A stretch of DNA of 64,000 nucleotides from Pseudomonas bijieensis. GTDB lineage: Bacteria > Pseudomonadota > Gammaproteobacteria > Pseudomonadales > Pseudomonadaceae. The translations under genes were made by a program, and so were the position numbers. Below the pieces are notes generated by a model. It did not search any database. It had not been told where the DNA came from and saw only the letters and a list, made by a program, of their open reading frames with translations. The stretch lies in assembly GCF_013347965.1 (NCBI RefSeq), contig NZ_CP048810.1:1550001-1614000 (forward strand), given 5' to 3'. Positions 48,880-57,710 of this stretch are shown here, one piece after another (position 1 is the stretch's first letter; each line of letters starts with the position of its first letter).

Positions 48880-49746
48880 ATGGAACTGTCTCAACTGCGC
48901 ATGCTCAAGACGGTCTGCGACACCGGCAGCATCGCCCGCGCTGCCGAAGTGCTGCACTGTGTGCCGTCCAACATCACCGCACGCCTCAAGTCCCTGGAAC
49001 GGGAACTCGGCACGCCGCTGTTTTTTCGCGAAGGTCGCGGGCTGCGAGTCAGCCCGGCGGGCGAAGTGTTTCTGGAGTACGCGACAAAAATACTGAGCCT
49101 GACGGAAGAGGCCCGCCGCGCAGTAGCCCCCACCCGCGCACCGAGTGGCCCACTGCGCATAGGCGCGATCGAGTCCAGCGCCACCGGCCGCCTGCCTCAG
49201 TTGCTCGCCAAATACCACGCGCAGTACCCGCAAGTGTCGCTGGAACTGAGCACCGGCACCTGGGCGCAGTTGCTGGACGATATCCAGCATCACCGGCTCG
49301 ATGGAGTGATCGTGGCGGTGGACATAGAACGGCCAGGGCTCAAGCGAGCCGTGATGTACCGCGAAGACCTGGTGCTCATCGCCTCCGAGTCCCACGGCCC
49401 GCTACGCAGCGCCGCCGATTTGCAAGGCAAAGCGATCTTCATGTGGCCCACAGGCTGTCCGTACCGGTTAGCGCTGGAGCAATGGCTGCTGCGTCATGAC
49501 CAAGTGCAACCGATCATCAGCATCGCCAGCTATGGCGCCATCGTCGGCTGCGTCAGCGCGGGCGCAGGCGTCTCGCTGGTGCCCCGGGGGATCTATGAAC
49601 AATACCGCCAGGGGGCGGGTTGGACGGGGTATGAATTCCCTGAGTTGACGGGGATCGATAACCTTTTCTACTGGCATGAAAACGCCGGGAGGCATCCTGC
49701 CCGGGAGGCGTTTTTGGCGATGTTGCAAACGGAGTTCGAAGGCTAG
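48880..49746 (+). CDS. LysR-family transcriptional regulator
   Basis: A 288-residue LTTR with HTH region GSIARAAEVLHCVPSNITARLKSLE and effector domain starting LRIGAIESSATGRLPQL. The pattern, with a Cys in the recognition helix and the TGCPYR segment, resembles PtrR/CynR-type regulators linked to DMT exporters. It is divergent from the DMT gene. Its last codons and 3' flank are part of a 58-base direct repeat found again at 51940. Confidence 0.9.
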   Translation: MELSQLRMLKTVCDTGSIARAAEVLHCVPSNITARLKSLERELGTPLFFREGRGLRVSPAGEVFLEYATKILSLTEEARRAVAPTRAPSGPLRIGAIESSATGRLPQLLAKYHAQYPQVSLELSTGTWAQLLDDIQHHRLDGVIVAVDIERPGLKRAVMYREDLVLIASESHGPLRSAADLQGKAIFMWPTGCPYRLALEQWLLRHDQVQPIISIASYGAIVGCVSAGAGVSLVPRGIYEQYRQGAGWTGYEFPELTGIDNLFYWHENAGRHPAREAFLAMLQTEFEG

Positions 49747-49789
49747 CCGCATCACCCTCCCCTGTGGCGAGGGGATTTAGCGAAACGTC
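49732..49789. repeat. 58-bp direct repeat, copy A
   Basis: Covers the last 5 codons of the LysR gene (TTCGAAGGCTAG) and its 3' flank with CCTCCCCTGTGGCGAGG. It matches 51940-51997 at 55 of 58 positions in the same orientation, with about 2.2 kb between copies. After it, 49790-50192 holds a decayed type 3 repeat half and no clear gene (one weak 54-residue frame on the minus strand ending at 49924). Confidence 0.85.
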
Positions 49790-50192
49790 CTACCGTCCCC
49801 ACTGGATTGCGAAGCAATCCCAAGATGCTGCTAGGTGATCGACTGCTAAATCGAGATGTAAGCTTTAGTCGCATGTAAGCCCAAACCGCAGGATGACAGG
49901 GAGTCCATTTTGGAATTAGCTCTTTAAGTGAGAGAGTCATGACAATGCTTGATAAACACGACGAGGATGCCGAACAGCAAGACGCCCCAACCGATAGCGC
50001 GCAATCCAGCAGCCTGCTTCGATCCTGAATCCTCTGAAGACTGCTCTATCCACTCAAAACCACAGACAAGTCGGGGTATCTGGCGCATATGAAATCCACG
50101 AATGCGCGGAACTTTGGAGGCGCAAGGCGCCTGGAGGTATGCAATACCCAAAGCGCGGGATTAGCCAACTGCCCCCTGGCTCGGCGAAATCG

Positions 50193-50825
50193 TCAGTAAA
50201 GCGTGCTCGCGATACGCCCTGGCAAGGCCTTGTCGTACGCGTCGCCATCCACTTTCGATGGGCAGATGCGCTTGAACACCTCGCCTGCGGTGGGCAGTGC
50301 ACTGCGTTCGATCTGCCGCGTCACATCCCACAGCCCCGCCCTGATCACAGCCCTGCTGCACTGGAAGTAAACGCTGGCTACGGTGATCTCCAGCACCGTT
50401 CGAGGGAGTTGCCCATTTACCGCGAACCGAGCCAACAGCGCTGGCTCGACCGATATCCTGGCCGTGCCGTTCACGCGCAAGGTTTCCCCTACGCCAGGCA
50501 CAAGGAAGAGCAGTGCAACCCGGGGATCCTCGACGATATTGCGCAGCGAATCGATGCGGTTGTTGCCACGGCGGTCGGGCAAATACAGGGTCTTGCTGTC
50601 GTGGACATGAACGAACCCGTTCGCGTCGCCCCTCGGTGAGGCATCCAGCCCTCCAGGGCCTGAGGAAGCGAGGATCACAAAGGAAGCAGCCTCTATGAAG
50701 GGCTGGTAAACCGGATGAATATGGTCGACTTCCTTGAGAATCGAGGGCGCCGCGACGGGGCCGTAAAGGCTTTCCAGCGCTTGTGTGGTCGTGATGTAGG
50801 CGCTGCTGTCGTTATCGCGTTCCAT
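50193..50825 (-). CDS. Pyridoxamine 5'-phosphate oxidase-like FMN flavoprotein
   Basis: A 210-residue split-barrel flavin-binding protein. Typical of the PPOX family are ASFVILASSGPGGLDASPRGDANGFVHV, then LYLPDRRGNNRIDSLRNIVEDPRVALLFLVPG. It resembles the MSMEG_1061 subgroup, whose members bind FMN or F420; the substrate is unknown. GAGGAG lies six to eleven bases before ATG 50825, which is preferred to the ATG at 50831 that abuts the ribosome site. It is followed upstream by a membrane protein gene in the same direction. Confidence 0.88.
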   Translation of the reverse strand: MERDNDSSAYITTTQALESLYGPVAAPSILKEVDHIHPVYQPFIEAASFVILASSGPGGLDASPRGDANGFVHVHDSKTLYLPDRRGNNRIDSLRNIVEDPRVALLFLVPGVGETLRVNGTARISVEPALLARFAVNGQLPRTVLEITVASVYFQCSRAVIRAGLWDVTRQIERSALPTAGEVFKRICPSKVDGDAYDKALPGRIASTLY

Positions 50826-50859
50826 GCTCATCTCCTCTGTAGATGTCTAAAAACCGCAT

Positions 50860-51810
50860 TCAGGGATTGGATTTCATCCGGCCCTGGATCGCCGTGCGCA
50901 GGCAACCCCAGGCGACGACGCCGACGATCAATACCTCGGCGATGCCCACAAACAGGTTGAGTGAAAAGCTCAACGGTTGCTCGGCCCAGTAGAAGGTCGT
51001 CGAGCGATAGCCACCGACACCCAGCCGTCCGGCAAACAGAGCCGGAACCAATGCGATAACCTGGCTCAGCTCCAGCACAGCCAGGAAAGTGCCCACCAGC
51101 AAGAGCAAGACGCGCGCGGGAATGCCGAACTTCTCGGTCGGCTCAGGCGCCGGCGTAGCCCCCTTTCCTCGGCGCTGCCTGGCTTCCCTCACCGCCTTAC
51201 CGCTGGTGGGCGCTGGGGCAGGCCTATAGGGTGCCTTCACACCAGGCGCCAACCCCTCGATGACCTCGGCGGGCACCGCCACGTTCAGGTAGTCGGCCAA
51301 CTCGCGCAACCATAAGGCGGTGCGTTGACTTCCCGGCACGACCGGAACGTTGTCGGACGTTAAGCGGTGCGCAGTGCCGTCGCGCAGCATCAGCCACAGC
51401 TGGGTGTGGGCTCGCTCAGCCTGTGGACGGCGGCGTAGCTCGAGGTACTTGGCGGCATCGATCCGAAAGACCGACTGCACCCGCTCGCGGCGTCCAAAAA
51501 AGTTTCGAGTGAGGCGCTTGCCCTCACCGTCGACTCGCGACAACACCAAGGTCTCGCGGATGCCGGTGTAAACCAGCAGTAAAAGGCCAAGGGCAGGAAT
51601 CAGCAGCAGCCCGAGAACAATCAGCAGAGAGGACAGCGGATCCGCGTCAGCCAACGGCGAGAGACCATCAGCCATCACAAATACGGCGAACGCCACCGGC
51701 AAGATGAAGGCCAACGCGCCCGTCAGCAGCACGAATATGCTCTGCACCAGGTTGCGCGAGTGGATGTGCAGGTCGTCCTGCGCGGTGCGCTCGAACCGAT
51801 ATCCAATCAA
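50860..51810 (-). CDS. Integral membrane protein, unknown function
   Basis: A 316-residue protein with two N-terminal helices (about 22-45 and 60-82), a soluble domain (about 85-225) with FRIDAAKYLELRRRPQAERAHTQLWLML, and two C-terminal helices (about 235-260 and 285-307). The soluble domain contains strands typical of a PH-like membrane-associated fold, but I cannot name it. The TTG at 51810 is used because CAGGAGG lies eight bases before it. It is upstream of the PPOX gene by 34 bases, probably in one transcript. Both lie between the 58-base direct repeats. Confidence 0.75.
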   Translation of the reverse strand: MIGYRFERTAQDDLHIHSRNLVQSIFVLLTGALAFILPVAFAVFVMADGLSPLADADPLSSLLIVLGLLLIPALGLLLLVYTGIRETLVLSRVDGEGKRLTRNFFGRRERVQSVFRIDAAKYLELRRRPQAERAHTQLWLMLRDGTAHRLTSDNVPVVPGSQRTALWLRELADYLNVAVPAEVIEGLAPGVKAPYRPAPAPTSGKAVREARQRRGKGATPAPEPTEKFGIPARVLLLLVGTFLAVLELSQVIALVPALFAGRLGVGGYRSTTFYWAEQPLSFSLNLFVGIAEVLIVGVVAWGCLRTAIQGRMKSNP

Positions 51811-51939
51811 TATGCAAGCCTCCTGGGGCGCCGCTTTCAGACCGTTCGAGGGCTGAGACAGGCGATTTGCATGCCGCAGGCCGGGATGGTGTTTGAGGGC
51901 GGAGAATACCTGATGTCAGGGAGCTTGGGGGTTGGGGCT

Positions 51940-51997
51940 GAGTTCGAAGGCTAGCCACACCACCCTCCCCTGTGGCGAGGGAATTTAGCGAAACGTC
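51940..51997. repeat. 58-bp direct repeat, copy B
   Basis: Second copy of the repeat at 49732-49789. Here TTCGAAGGCTAG is not the end of any functional gene, so this copy is the duplicated fragment of the LysR 3' end. The following 51998-52260 has no clear gene. Confidence 0.85.
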
Positions 51998-52277
51998 GCA
52001 CCGCCCTCTGGCCGGCGAAGCCGACCGCAAACCAACACCACGGTCGATCTGTCGATGGTTTGAATAAGTCGATTCGACCCTGTCAGATCCCTCCGGCAAA
52101 AGACGATCACAGCTCCTACGAAGCTTTAGGAACCCATCACCTTCCCCGCCCAATCCGACAAAACCTATAGTGATGCCCATCGCTCAATGGCGATCAGGTT
52201 TGGCGACCTGAGGATCGAGTGCGAAAGTGCTGCGTTTTTTGCAGAGGCTTTGGCACACTTGCACGGCTGCCCGTTAC

Positions 52278-52349
52278 GGCAGTTGTGCGTGGGAGACCTT
52301 CGGGTCTGCCGGTTTCCGATCCCGGTTCGCCAACCTGCGTACAACTGCC
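52278..52349 (+). ncRNA. C4-like antisense leader RNA
   Basis: A compact structure: closing stem GGCAGTTGT/ACAACTGCC (9 perfect pairs), hairpin AGACC-TTCG-GGTCT with a UUCG loop extended by GG/CC, and hairpin GGTT/AACC. Segment TCGCCAA (52327-52333) is complementary to TTGGCGA at 52360-52366, and TCCGATC (52315-52321) to GATCGGA at 52392-52398, which is the ribosome site of the downstream DUF3077 gene. Phage P1 C4 RNA represses its downstream gene through two such pairings. I assign it to that family by architecture. Confidence 0.6.
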
Positions 52350-52407
52350 ACCCAATTGTTTGGCGACGATTGAGTGGTTAAAACCTCATTAGATCGGAGT
52401 TTTTAAC

Positions 52408-52680
52408 ATGGAAAGATACGTCCCTATCACTGGCATCGACTGCACCCCTGCTTCCCTCCTCATTGATACCCAAGCCCCGCTGGACGTCCTGCACGCCACC
52501 GCCGATTACCGCATCCGTGTGGTGACTCAGGTACTGGAGAACATTGCATTCCGCTCTGAAATCACCAGCGATACGGTGGTGCTTTCGGACTTTGCACAGC
52601 TTTTGGTGATCCCGTTGCGAGATGGGTGTGATTTGCTGGAGGTGATTGGTCGGCGGCTTCAGGCGCAGGTTGAAAGTTGA
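52408..52680 (+). CDS. DUF3077-domain protein
   Basis: A 90-residue cytosolic protein of the Pseudomonas DUF3077 family: MERYVPITGIDCTPASLLID, then APLDVLHATADYRIRVVTQVL and a C-terminal helix LRDGCDLLEVIGRRLQAQ. Function unknown. The ribosome site GATCGGAG, 10 bases before the ATG, is complementary to the leader RNA at 52315-52321, so translation is probably repressed by that element. Monocistronic. Confidence 0.82.
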   Translation: MERYVPITGIDCTPASLLIDTQAPLDVLHATADYRIRVVTQVLENIAFRSEITSDTVVLSDFAQLLVIPLRDGCDLLEVIGRRLQAQVES

Positions 52681-52852
52681 TAGCGCTTCGGGCGCATAAA
52701 GCGCCCGTTTCTGCTTATCTACCAGATAGGTTCTGCACGGACTTCCCCTGCGGCGTTAATTCGACCTTACCTGCCATTTGTATCGGACTTGACCACCTAT
52801 GACCGGCAGAGAGTGGCTATGTGCAGACGTTCGTCAAAGTCTGCTTTCGGCC

Positions 52853-53030
52853 GATTCTGTTGAAAAAGTCGGTTTTCCCAAAGCGCTCGAATTTTGATGG
52901 ATGAAAACACCTCTTTTGCACGCTGCTACGTGAAATCCGAGTCCTGAACCTTCTGCCCAAAACTCAGACTTCAATCTCAGGTGCGTACTTTTCTGCAGTG
53001 GAATTCGAAGCCGACTTTTTCAACAGAATC
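52853..53030. mobile_element. 178-bp MITE-like element
   Basis: Perfect 20-base terminal inverted repeats GATTCTGTTGAAAAAGTCGG (52853-52872) and CCGACTTTTTCAACAGAATC (53011-53030); similarity extends a few bases beyond each end (GGC and TT). The 138-base interior has no coding potential. This looks like a non-autonomous element or an IS deletion derivative. It occupies much of the gene-free 52681-53420 interval, in which I see no other gene. Confidence 0.65.
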
Positions 53031-53420
53031 AGCCAATAGCGGCCGTTCTGGAATGGCAGGAAACGACCGATAACTGTCTTCGATACGCAACTTTCGCCCG
53101 GAAGCGGCTCGTTCGTAAGAATATGGCGGAGAGCTGCAAAACCGCCTACGCTTATAGAATGATTCCTCGAACGCCTTGCCCATCTGGTGGTATAGAGCCG
53201 AGAGATCTGACTTCCTTTGACCGGCCGCTTAACACCCACCCGGACCAACCCGCGCCTATCGCCAGCAACTGGCCCCTGAATCCGGTCCACACGACCAGCA
53301 GTACGGCGCAACGGGTAAAAGCCAGACCCAGTTCCCCCACCTGTCGTTCAAAAGCGACCGATGCCGCAGCACCGCTGGAAACGGGGGCGCTGTTCACGTT
53401 CTGTCATGAGGTCAATCCGT

Positions 53421-54404
53421 ATGTATCGGCCGAGCACGATTCCTTACCAGCAGCATAAAGGGTTCAGCCGAACCTTCACTCAGGGGCATTTGAGCCTTGG
53501 ATTATTCTTTCCCATGGAGGCGTTCGACGGGGACACTCCGAGCATGCTCAACCAGGTCACACTGGCTAAACAAGCCGAGGCGCTGGGCTTCTGTGCGCTC
53601 TGGTTTCGCGACGTGCCGCTTCGCGACACTGGCTTCGGCGATGTCGGCCAAGTCTTCGACCCCTGGGTTTACCTGGGTTATATGGCCGCCCATACCTCGG
53701 AGATTGCACTTGGCACCGCCTCCATCGCCATCCCGCTGCACCATCCCCTGCACACGGCCAAGGCGTCAGCCAGCGTCGATCAGTTGAGCACTGGTCGCTT
53801 GATTCTGGGGGTTGCTTCGGGAGATCGGCCAGTGGAGTTTTCGGCGTTTGGCGTCGATCCCGAAAAGCGTGGAGAGATCTTTCGAGAACACTACGAGGTG
53901 ATTCGCCGCGCCCACAGCACCAGTTTTGAGCCCATCCACTGGAGCACTGGTGAAATGCAAGGCGCAGACCTGATTCCGAAACCCACCACCCAATTCATTC
54001 CAATGTTCGTTACCGGCAACAGTCGCCAGTCACTGGATTGGATCGCGCGTGAGAGCAACGGATGGATCAACTATCCACGCATACCGAATATGCAGCGGCT
54101 GGTCGTGGAAGATTGGCGGCTGGAGGTCACCAGGCAATGTGGCTCTGTGTACAAGCCCTTTACTCAGTCGCTGTACATCGATCTCGATGAGAATCCATCC
54201 ACGCCACCCACACGTATCCATTTGGGGTTCAGACTTGGACGTTACCATCTACGGTTTTTGCTGGAGTCGCTTGAGGAAATCGGCGTGGACCACGTCATTC
54301 TCAATCTCAAATATGGCAAGCGCCCTGCGGCGGAGGTTATTGAGGAATTGGGTACGCACATCGTTGCGCAGTTCGGAGTGCAGCCGCGTCCGGCAGCGCA
54401 TTGA
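53421..54404 (+). CDS. LLM-class flavin-dependent oxidoreductase
   Basis: A 327-residue luciferase-like TIM-barrel monooxygenase using FMN or F420. Typical segments: LSLGLFFPMEAFDGDTPSML, AEALGFCALWFRDVPLRD, IALGTASIAIPLHHPLHTAKASASVDQLSTGRLILGVASG. It fits the subgroup of uncharacterised bacterial LLM oxidoreductases. ATG 53421 is chosen, with ATGAGG about ten bases upstream; in-frame starts at 53361 and 53406 are alternatives. It ends just before a decayed gene fragment, and the flanks are low in gene content. Confidence 0.87.
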   Translation: MYRPSTIPYQQHKGFSRTFTQGHLSLGLFFPMEAFDGDTPSMLNQVTLAKQAEALGFCALWFRDVPLRDTGFGDVGQVFDPWVYLGYMAAHTSEIALGTASIAIPLHHPLHTAKASASVDQLSTGRLILGVASGDRPVEFSAFGVDPEKRGEIFREHYEVIRRAHSTSFEPIHWSTGEMQGADLIPKPTTQFIPMFVTGNSRQSLDWIARESNGWINYPRIPNMQRLVVEDWRLEVTRQCGSVYKPFTQSLYIDLDENPSTPPTRIHLGFRLGRYHLRFLLESLEEIGVDHVILNLKYGKRPAAEVIEELGTHIVAQFGVQPRPAAH

Positions 54405-54432
54405 ACATCGGTCACTGCTACGCCGACGAAGC

Positions 54433-54627
54433 TCACTTGACGAAACCATAAGGTGTCACGGCGCGGATGACCTCCGGATCTATATCAATGATGGAGATCT
54501 TCGCGCCATGAGCGACCGGTGCCCGGCAAGCAATCTACCCTACCCGGCCTAAACCAATGATGAGCACATTGCCTTGCAGATTCTGTGCGGCTTCCACGCC
54601 GTCCATGGACACGATTTGCGCGCGCAT
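54433..54627 (-). pseudogene. Fragment of a Kef-type potassium/proton antiporter (RCK NAD-binding domain)
   Basis: One continuous frame encodes MRAQIVSMDGVEAAQNLQGN, then VLIIGLGRVG, an amber stop (TAG at 54537-54535) where Gln is usual, IACRAPVAHGAK, ISIIDIDPEVIRAV and TPYGFVK before a stop. GLGRVGQ and the acidic strand end IDIDPE are hallmarks of RCK/TrkA-N domains in KefB/KefC-like proteins. The membrane part and the rest of the domain are gone. It is a remnant caught between the LLM and ABM genes. Confidence 0.75.
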
Positions 54628-54818
54628 CCTTTCACTTATACCGAGCGCGCAAGCATGGCATGAATCCTGGACACGGCACTTTAGCCATGACATTTATCTT
54701 AAATACAAGTGTTTTAATTGATCACCGCCCGGGACAGCAGCAGGCCCAGGCGATCCCGATTTTCATACAAGACATCGTAAGCCTCCCCGAACTGAATGGA
54801 ACTTCCTGTTGGATTTGC

Positions 54819-55121
54819 TTAACCGGGCAGCTTGGCCGCAAGGACGTCAACCTTCTCGATTGATGGCGGTTCGGCAAACAGCTCGGCAGCGTTTGCCATA
54901 AGCGCCGCCGCGACCTTGCCCGAAAGATGAGCCTGCCGGCCCGCTTCATCCGGGAATGCGTCAAAGATGCCAAAGGTGGACGGCCCCAAGCGGATTCCAA
55001 ACCAGGCTGTAGTGGCTGGCTCCTCCTCCACTAATGGAAGGCCGCTCAAGAGAAAGCGCTCCACCTCTTTCTCTTTCCCAGGTTTTGCTTCCAGACGAAC
55101 GAACAACGCTACTTTGACCAT
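54819..55121 (-). CDS. ABM-domain monooxygenase (YgiN-like)
   Basis: A 100-residue ferredoxin-like dimeric domain: VKVALFVRLEAKPGKEKEVERFL, TTAWFGIRLGPSTFGIFDAFPDEAGRQAHLSG. Such antibiotic biosynthesis monooxygenase proteins act as quinol monooxygenases or bind small aromatic ligands without cofactor; the role here is open. GAGCCGCGTC precedes the ATG. It stands alone, followed on its 5' side by 226 bases with no gene. Confidence 0.85.
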   Translation of the reverse strand: MVKVALFVRLEAKPGKEKEVERFLLSGLPLVEEEPATTAWFGIRLGPSTFGIFDAFPDEAGRQAHLSGKVAAALMANAAELFAEPPSIEKVDVLAAKLPG

Positions 55122-55347
55122 GACGCGGCTCCTGTCGTTACGATGCGGCTGGTGCTATCTGGTCGCAATAGCTAAAAGGGGCATCCGGCTATTAACTATG
55201 GTCGACGACACCAGGATTACAAACCCAAAGAGACCAAGGGTAGCGTCGCATGTCGCTCGGACACTGAGAATGACGTAGTGGGCAGCGCGCAAGCCGCAGA
55301 CCAGCCGCTTGATCACTTTTCCCGAGCTGTGGCCTGATAATAAAGAC

Positions 55348-56448
55348 TCAACGATATCTGAAATTCAGGAGAACATAACAGATCATGGTTACTGTCAGGC
55401 CGACCAATATGTACTCGACACGCGGTAGAAATATAACTAACCCACCTAAAGAAAACACGATCAAGGTGTTTTGTAGTATGTATTTCCTTATTCGACTCAC
55501 AGCTATGAAATAGCCATATTGCTTCCCCAGGAAAAACAATGCCATGCCGATGATCGACATGATCTGGAAATCGCGCATCGCAATGTCATTCAGGATCGCA
55601 TGCCTGATCAAATTTGCCAGGAGTGCCAGCCCCATAAAAAGAAAAAGGTGCGAGTAGATCAAGGCGTGCCCACTCATACTGCTGTGATTTTTGCTCAGCA
55701 GGTAAAAGCTATCGAAATAGATCCACCAGATACTGCAAATCATGATGAATCCGGTGATTGCCGCCGTCACATTATAACGATCCCATTGAATGTTAGATAA
55801 ACCTCCAGAAAGACTGATCACTGACTCACCCAACAAGATGAGGGTGAGCAAGCCTATGCGTTCAACCAAGTGTTCTGTATGGGCTGGCAGTGGCTTGAGT
55901 TTAGTCCAGAAAAATACAGGAAACAGAATATCGAGAATAATTCCAACATAAGCGACAAGGTAACGCACGGGCGGGTCAAAAATAACCGATGAGAGACTAA
56001 TGACTGCGCTAATTAACAGGGCGAAGCCGAGCCTGGAGGAGAGCTCGCCGCGGGAATCGAATTTACTTATGGACGAAATGTACATGATGCTGATGATGGC
56101 ACGTATGCCAAAATAGCAGGCAATAATAAGCGGGTAGTTCACTTCCAGGTCTTCCCCGATCCGTGCCGATAGCACAATGAGCAGGAGCATTATGAATAAT
56201 GTTGCCAAACGGTGAATATTGCTGTCTGTATCAAACCTGTTGGAGTAAATCGTGTGACTGGACCAGATCCACCACAACGGTACAAAAAGCAGTAAGAATA
56301 TCCATAATTGCTTATGTTCAAAGTGGCCTTCATGAACATGTCCGAGAGTATGCGTAACCTGGCCTATCGTAACAACGAAAGTCAGGTCGAAAAACAACTC
56401 CAACCATGTGGCGTGTCGATTTTTTTCATAATACTTCAAAGATTTCAT
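55348..56448 (-). CDS. Low temperature requirement protein A (LtrA) family
   Basis: A 366-residue polytopic membrane protein with about ten helices. The family signature WLELFFDLTFVVTIGQVTHTL sits at the N-terminus, and LVERIGLLTLILLGESVISL is the second hallmark. LtrA was linked to cold growth in Listeria; the function is unknown. The gene is strongly AT-biased against the flanking core genes (many ATT, AAT and TTA codons), a sign of horizontal origin. It begins a stretch of remnants (56449-57700). Confidence 0.88.
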   Translation of the reverse strand: MKSLKYYEKNRHATWLELFFDLTFVVTIGQVTHTLGHVHEGHFEHKQLWIFLLLFVPLWWIWSSHTIYSNRFDTDSNIHRLATLFIMLLLIVLSARIGEDLEVNYPLIIACYFGIRAIISIMYISSISKFDSRGELSSRLGFALLISAVISLSSVIFDPPVRYLVAYVGIILDILFPVFFWTKLKPLPAHTEHLVERIGLLTLILLGESVISLSGGLSNIQWDRYNVTAAITGFIMICSIWWIYFDSFYLLSKNHSSMSGHALIYSHLFLFMGLALLANLIRHAILNDIAMRDFQIMSIIGMALFFLGKQYGYFIAVSRIRKYILQNTLIVFSLGGLVIFLPRVEYILVGLTVTMICYVLLNFRYR

Positions 56449-56590
56449 TAGCTGCCGGCTCCGTGTACACCTCTTTAATGTAGAAGGAAGCTAACGCTGG
56501 TTTGCCCTCGGCTCTGGTGTGGGTGATGCCAGGCCGATGTGGCTATCTAGCGATTTCGTCCGCGCACTAACAGAAGCTCAATCATCTGAC

Positions 56591-56767
56591 TCATCTCGTT
56601 GAACTCTGGGACCCCGTCATAGCGAAGCCCTTTAGCTCACGCAGCGACAACTGTTGATCAGGGGTTGCGTGAAGAGTGAAGTCGGGCGCGACAGTGCCGG
56701 CCGGCAGCGGACCCTGAACCAGGTCGCCATTGGTTTTTTGTGCATCATCGAACTCTAAAGTATTCAT
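56591..56767 (-). pseudogene. Truncated peroxiredoxin/redoxin
   Basis: A 58-codon frame. MNTLEFDDAQKTNGDLVQGP leads into LPAGTVAPDFTLHATPDQQL and SLRELKG, the N-terminus of an AhpC/TSA-type redoxin, but the sequence breaks down just before the place where FYPxDxxPVC with the peroxidatic Cys should follow. A second fragment on the same strand (about 57000-56804, containing ERERFAAEITQAQAEIEA) is open without a start and unrecognised. Confidence 0.65.
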
Positions 56768-57277
56768 TGCTTGAACCTTGATAGATGGGTGGTTGGGACG
56801 TGCTCAGTGGGATACGACGTGCCCGGCGGGATAACTCCATCCACCATCAATGGGTTCAAAAAAAGACAACGCTGCCTCGATCTCAGCCTGAGCCTGAGTG
56901 ATTTCGGCAGCGAAACGTTCACGTTCCGCATCAAGGAACACAAGAAGATCCGCCGTGTAATCGCGGAATTGGATTAGGCCAGGTTGGCAGGGGAATGGTC
57001 GGATTCGCTCTGGCTCACCAATGACTATAGTCGTTGATGACGCTTACCGTAGTAGCTGAGCGAATTTTCGGTACCCTCCAGTGCCAACAACACTCACGCG
57101 CTTATCTTGCTGCCATTTCAGGCGGCGTTTTAACACGATGATTTTGGCAGCTATTTCGCCACTTCAGACAAATCTACATCTGCTTTCTGGACGACAACTG
57201 CTGCCCGTTACGACAAGCAGAAATCGACCAGAGGCAGACACTGAAACCGCCTTCAGGTCGACAGAGTGAAGGTTGAT

Positions 57278-57556
57278 ATGGGAAATGCTCTGGACAAACG
57301 AGTCGTTGTCATTAGTGCCGGCATCGTGGGCGCTTCGCTGGCGTATCACCTGGCTGATAAAGGCGCGAATATCACCTTGGTTGAGGCTGAAGGTATCGCG
57401 TCGGGAGTGATTGGAGGTTCACTCGCATGGATCAACATCCTATGCGGATAACGTGACCCCATTGCAGCACTGCGCGGAGCAGCAATCAAAGATGCGGCTC
57501 GTGCAGCGATGGTGCTGTACTTAACGAATAGTCGAGATCGGTCTTCGGGAAGCTGA
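57278..57556 (+). pseudogene. N-terminal fragment of an FAD-dependent oxidoreductase
   Basis: Frame starts MGNALDKRVVVISAGIVGAS, then LAYHLADKGANITLVEAEGI, the Rossmann FAD site with the first Gly of GxGxxG changed to Ser, then SLAWINILCG, a TAA stop (57449-57451), and in the same frame DPIAALRGAAIKDAARAAM before another stop. The FAD-binding oxidase family has WIN...DPIAALRGAAI in one piece, so this is a decayed DAO-type oxidoreductase of which only about 90 codons remain. GAAGG precedes the ATG. Confidence 0.75.
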
Positions 57557-57710
57557 GCGGTAGCCTTTGCGAATATTGTCACTGACCGCTTCTGGCCGAA
57601 ATCGGCTATGGCTCCCGATTGCTCCAATGACGCAGCCCACCCACCGATAGCACATGACTACTTGCTTGATGCGACCTGCCTCACCACATCGCAAGAATCA
57701 ACTGCCCCTC

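Noticed and set aside
49924..50088. 54-codon minus-strand frame ending in a hydrophobic helix (GWGVLLFGILVVF)
   Set aside because: Only a weak ribosome site and no family pattern; it could be a small membrane protein but I cannot support it.
51760..51954. 64-codon plus-strand frame ending EFEG
   Set aside because: Antisense to the start of a membrane protein; the shared ending with LysR comes from the 58-bp repeat.
53152..53397. 81-codon minus-strand frame with a hydrophobic stretch (RCAVLLVVWTGFRG)
   Set aside because: No ribosome site or family match; could be another remnant but evidence is too weak.
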